From contig NZ_LT630003.1 in NCBI RefSeq assembly GCF_900105615.1, forward strand, positions 1 to 64,000: a stretch of 64,000 bases of DNA, in the 5' to 3' direction. The notes under the pieces are model-generated. The model had not been told where the DNA came from and made no database searches. It worked only from the letters and a program-made list of their open reading frames with translations. This DNA is from Lacrimispora sphenoides JCM 1415 (GTDB taxonomy: Bacteria; Bacillota; Clostridia; Lachnospirales; Lachnospiraceae). The position numbers were made by a program, and so were the translations under genes. Shown here piece after piece: positions 59,869 to 64,000 of this stretch. Each line of letters opens with the position of its first letter. The first letter of the stretch is position 1.

Positions 59869-60918
59869 TTGAGTGACAGAGATCAGCTAGATGAGCGGAA
59901 AGTAACTATATTAAAAGCCATCATCAAAACTTATCTGGAAACCGGAGAACCGGTAGGTTCCCGTACCATATCAAAGTATACGGATTTGAACTTAAGTTCT
60001 GCTACCATCCGGAATGAGATGTCTGATCTGGAGGAGCTGGGATATATCATGCAGCCTCACACCTCCGCCGGAAGGATTCCTTCAGACAGAGGATACCGCT
60101 TTTATGTGGACCAGATCATGCAGGAAAAAGAAGAGGAAGTCACTGAGATCAAGGATATGATGTTAAAGCGGGTGGACCGGGTAGAACTTTTGCTAAAACA
60201 GATGGCAAAGCTTCTTGCCCAGAACACCAATTACGCTGCAATGATCAGCGCGCCCCAATACCATCGGAACAAACTGAAGTTTATCCAGCTCTCTAAGGTT
60301 GATGAAGAAAAGCTTCTTGTAGTTATCGTGGTGGAGGGAAATATCATTAAGAATACCATGATTCCCATTCATACGGAATTAGATGACGAAGGACTTCTGA
60401 ATCTTAACATTCTTCTTAACAATGCCCTTAACGGGCTGACCATAGAGGAGATCAATCTTGAAGTGATCAGCAGGATGAAGGTTCAGGCGGGCCCCCACTG
60501 TGATGTGGTGGACCGGGTTCTAAGCGAGGTGGCTGCCGCTATCCGGGGTGATGATGAAGACCTTCAGATTTATACCAGCGGGGCCACGAACATTTTCAAG
60601 TATCCGGAGTTAAGTGACGGAGAAAGGGCCAGTAAGCTTATCGGTACGCTGGAACAGAAGGATCTTTTGCAGGGGCTGATTGATGATATGAACAGCTCGG
60701 AGAGCGGATCCGGAATCCAGGTATACATCGGCGATGAGGCACCTGTTAAGGCAATGAAGGATTGCAGCATTGTAACCGCCAACTATGAACTGGGCGAAGG
60801 CTTAAGAGGTACCATTGGAATCATTGGTCCGAAACGGATGGATTATGAAAAGGTTCTCAGCACATTGCGTAATCTCATGACGCAGCTGGATACCATTTTG
60901 AAAAAAGATGAAAGGTAA
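59869..60918 (+). CDS. hrcA: Heat-inducible transcription repressor HrcA
   Basis: 349 residues with a TTG start behind AGAAAGGAAGTGGGGC. The N-terminal winged helix (KVTILKAIIKTYLETGEPVGSRTISKYTDLNLSSATIRNEMSDLEELG) and TSAGRIPSDRGYRFYVD match HrcA. The GAF-like and dimerisation parts follow, with TIGIIGPKRMDYEKVLSTL at the end. HrcA represses its own operon through CIRCE and depends on GroEL for folding, which makes it a sensor of unfolded protein. Confidence 0.96.
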   Translation: MSDRDQLDERKVTILKAIIKTYLETGEPVGSRTISKYTDLNLSSATIRNEMSDLEELGYIMQPHTSAGRIPSDRGYRFYVDQIMQEKEEEVTEIKDMMLKRVDRVELLLKQMAKLLAQNTNYAAMISAPQYHRNKLKFIQLSKVDEEKLLVVIVVEGNIIKNTMIPIHTELDDEGLLNLNILLNNALNGLTIEEINLEVISRMKVQAGPHCDVVDRVLSEVAAAIRGDDEDLQIYTSGATNIFKYPELSDGERASKLIGTLEQKDLLQGLIDDMNSSESGSGIQVYIGDEAPVKAMKDCSIVTANYELGEGLRGTIGIIGPKRMDYEKVLSTLRNLMTQLDTILKKDER

Positions 60919-60929
60919 AGGGTAGAGCA

Positions 60930-61580
60930 TTGAGCATGGAAGATGTGAAAACAGATGAGAATCTGGCAGACGAGACTGTTCATACAGAGGATGCAGTTTT
61001 CGCTGAAAAAGAAATAGAAGGTGCAGAAGCCTGCGGGGACGATGGAACCCAGGAACATGTTCCGGAAGAAGAAATGGCTGAAGAGGGTTCCAAAGAAGAA
61101 TCCGGAAAAAAGGGCCTTTTCGGAAAAAAGAAAGAGAAGAAAGACCCAAGGGATGAAAAAATAGAGGATCTGACAGACCGCCTTCAGAGGTCCATGGCTG
61201 AATTTGATAATTACCGCAAGAGAACAGAAAAAGAAAAGTCAGCCATGTTTGAAATCGGAGCAAAGGATATCGTTGAACGGATCCTTCCGGTAGTTGATAA
61301 TTTTGAAAGAGGCCTTGCAGCCATATCTGAGGAGGAAAGAAACGCTCCTTTTGCAGATGGAATGGAAAAGATATATAAACAGCTTATGAAAACGCTGGAA
61401 GAAGCCGGCGTAAAACCCATTGAAGCGGTTGGAATGCCTTTTGATCCCAATTTCCATAATGCAGTAATGCATATTGAAGATGAGTCATTGGGTGAAAATG
61501 TAATTTCCCAGGAGCTTCAGAAGGGTTACACTTACCGTGACAGCGTGGTAAGGCATTCCATGGTGCAGGTGGCTAATTAG
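60930..61580 (+). CDS. grpE: Nucleotide exchange factor GrpE
   Basis: 216 residues from TTG 60930 (AAAGGGTAGAGCA upstream); ATG 60936 is an alternative. An acidic disordered N-terminus (1-65) and a basic KKG-FGKKKEKK patch are followed by the coiled coil (EDLTDRLQRSMAEFDNYRKRTEKEK) and the beta-domain with PFDPNFHNAVMHIED and QKGYTYRDSVVRHSMVQVAN. GrpE releases ADP from DnaK and acts as a thermosensor. It lies 11 nt after hrcA. Confidence 0.96.
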   Translation: MSMEDVKTDENLADETVHTEDAVFAEKEIEGAEACGDDGTQEHVPEEEMAEEGSKEESGKKGLFGKKKEKKDPRDEKIEDLTDRLQRSMAEFDNYRKRTEKEKSAMFEIGAKDIVERILPVVDNFERGLAAISEEERNAPFADGMEKIYKQLMKTLEEAGVKPIEAVGMPFDPNFHNAVMHIEDESLGENVISQELQKGYTYRDSVVRHSMVQVAN

Positions 61581-61678
61581 TAATATAGCATCAGGAAGCA
61601 GATAATACATTCCAGGTATACCTTAAGCCTGCTATGGGCAGGAAAAAGGTAATCATTTATATTTTGTTTATTAAATAG

Positions 61679-63547
<1,869 letters not shown>

Positions 63548-63575
63548 ACTAGTCTGGTCAGCAGACAGGACTTTT

Positions 63576-63608
63576 GGAAAAGTGTTGTAGCGATACAGCA
63601 CTTTTTCC
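63576..63608 (+). terminator. Hairpin between dnaK and dnaJ
   Basis: GGAAAAGTG-TGTA (63576-63588) pairs with TACA-CACTTTTTCC (63594-63608). It lacks a T-run outside the stem, so it may be a processing site or partial attenuator that lowers dnaJ expression. Confidence 0.45.
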
Positions 63609-63750
63609 GAATTTCTTCAGGCAAGAGTTCCTCAGCAAAGACGAGAGAAAACAAAGGCTTTCAGTTACCCTGATGGGTATTTGGGAACTTAGCCGTTCGG
63701 TGAGCCGAAGGTGAATCGAATTTTCTTAATCTATGAAAGGTAGACCTAAG

Positions 63751-64000
63751 ATGGCAGAGAGTAAGAAAGATTATTATGAGACCCTGGGCATTCCAAAAGA
63801 TGCGGATGATGCAGCGATTAAGAAGGCTTACAGGGCATTAGCTAAGAAATACCATCCTGACACAAATCCCGGAGATGCTGCGGCTGCTGAGAAGTTCAAG
63901 CAGGCTTCCGAGGCCTACAGTGTCCTTAGCGATCCTGATAAGAGACGTCAGTACGACCAGTTCGGTTCTGCTGCCTTTGACGGAAGCGGGGGAGCAGGCG
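63751..64000 (+). CDS. dnaJ: Chaperone protein DnaJ, 5' part
   Basis: The first 83 codons, cut by the window edge. The J domain is complete: [37 protein letters not shown] with the HPD motif, then [28 protein letters not shown] and the start of the Gly-rich region. DnaJ stimulates the DnaK ATPase and delivers substrates. It lies 203 nt after dnaK, with a hairpin between. Confidence 0.96.
   Translation, partial: MAESKKDYYETLGIPKDADDAAIKKAYRALAKKYHPDTNPGDAAAAEKFKQASEAYSVLSDPDKRRQYDQFGSAAFDGSGGAG

Overview
The window looks like the chromosome of an endospore-forming Firmicute of the Lachnospiraceae (Lacrimispora / Clostridium cluster XIVa type). Supporting signs are strong AGGAGG ribosome-binding sites, frequent TTG/GTG starts, sporulation genes (gpr, spoIIP), a CIRCE-controlled hrcA-grpE-dnaK-dnaJ operon, a Gram-positive-type DnaK, and very large secreted proteins with aromatic cell-wall-binding repeats. 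The genus is inferred from gene content and order; no database was searched.

Region 1 (1-1500): the 3' end of a gene resembling holA, then an AI-2E family transporter. Region 2 (1550-17550): a contractile phage-tail locus of PBSX/diffocin type. It has a leftward repressor and ImmA-like protease, a divergent control region with two matching 19-bp operators, then tail terminator, sheath, tube, chaperones, tape measure, LysM protein, hub, baseplate, fibre, recombinase, holin and amidase. No terminase, portal or capsid gene is present, so it reads as an R-type tailocin rather than a prophage. Sheath, tube, chaperone and tape-measure genes carry single-base indels. The fibre 3' end lies in one arm of a large inverted repeat whose other arm lies beyond a tyrosine recombinase gene, and all four arm ends carry the same 8-bp core. 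This resembles a fibre-switching invertible cassette.

Region 3 (17600-29700): a CPBP protease, then a LacI-controlled oligosaccharide operon: lipoprotein binding protein, two permeases, a GH65 phosphorylase fused to beta-phosphoglucomutase, an (alpha/alpha)6 glycosidase and a GH13 alpha-glucosidase. Two inverted copies of a ~158-bp multi-hairpin element, with compensatory changes in the stems, lie inside the operon and just after it. Region 4 (29700-36650): rpsT (leftward), gpr, spoIIP, a probable type I toxin-antitoxin pair, lepA and hemW.

Region 5 (36900-57950) is the most notable. A tyrosine recombinase gene ends inside a 21-bp inverted repeat; 204 bp later the other copy lies just upstream of a ~19-kb surface-protein operon. 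The 204-bp segment carries a strong one-directional terminator facing the operon. This is the layout of a cwpV/RecV-type phase-variation switch, apparently drawn in the OFF state. Inversion would also add eight residues to the recombinase. The operon encodes a wall-binding-repeat protein and three giant secreted proteins, two of them mosaic paralogues that are colinear over 4.7 kb. Region 6 (57970-64000): two leftward secreted 3D-domain proteins and the heat-shock operon, cut off inside dnaJ.
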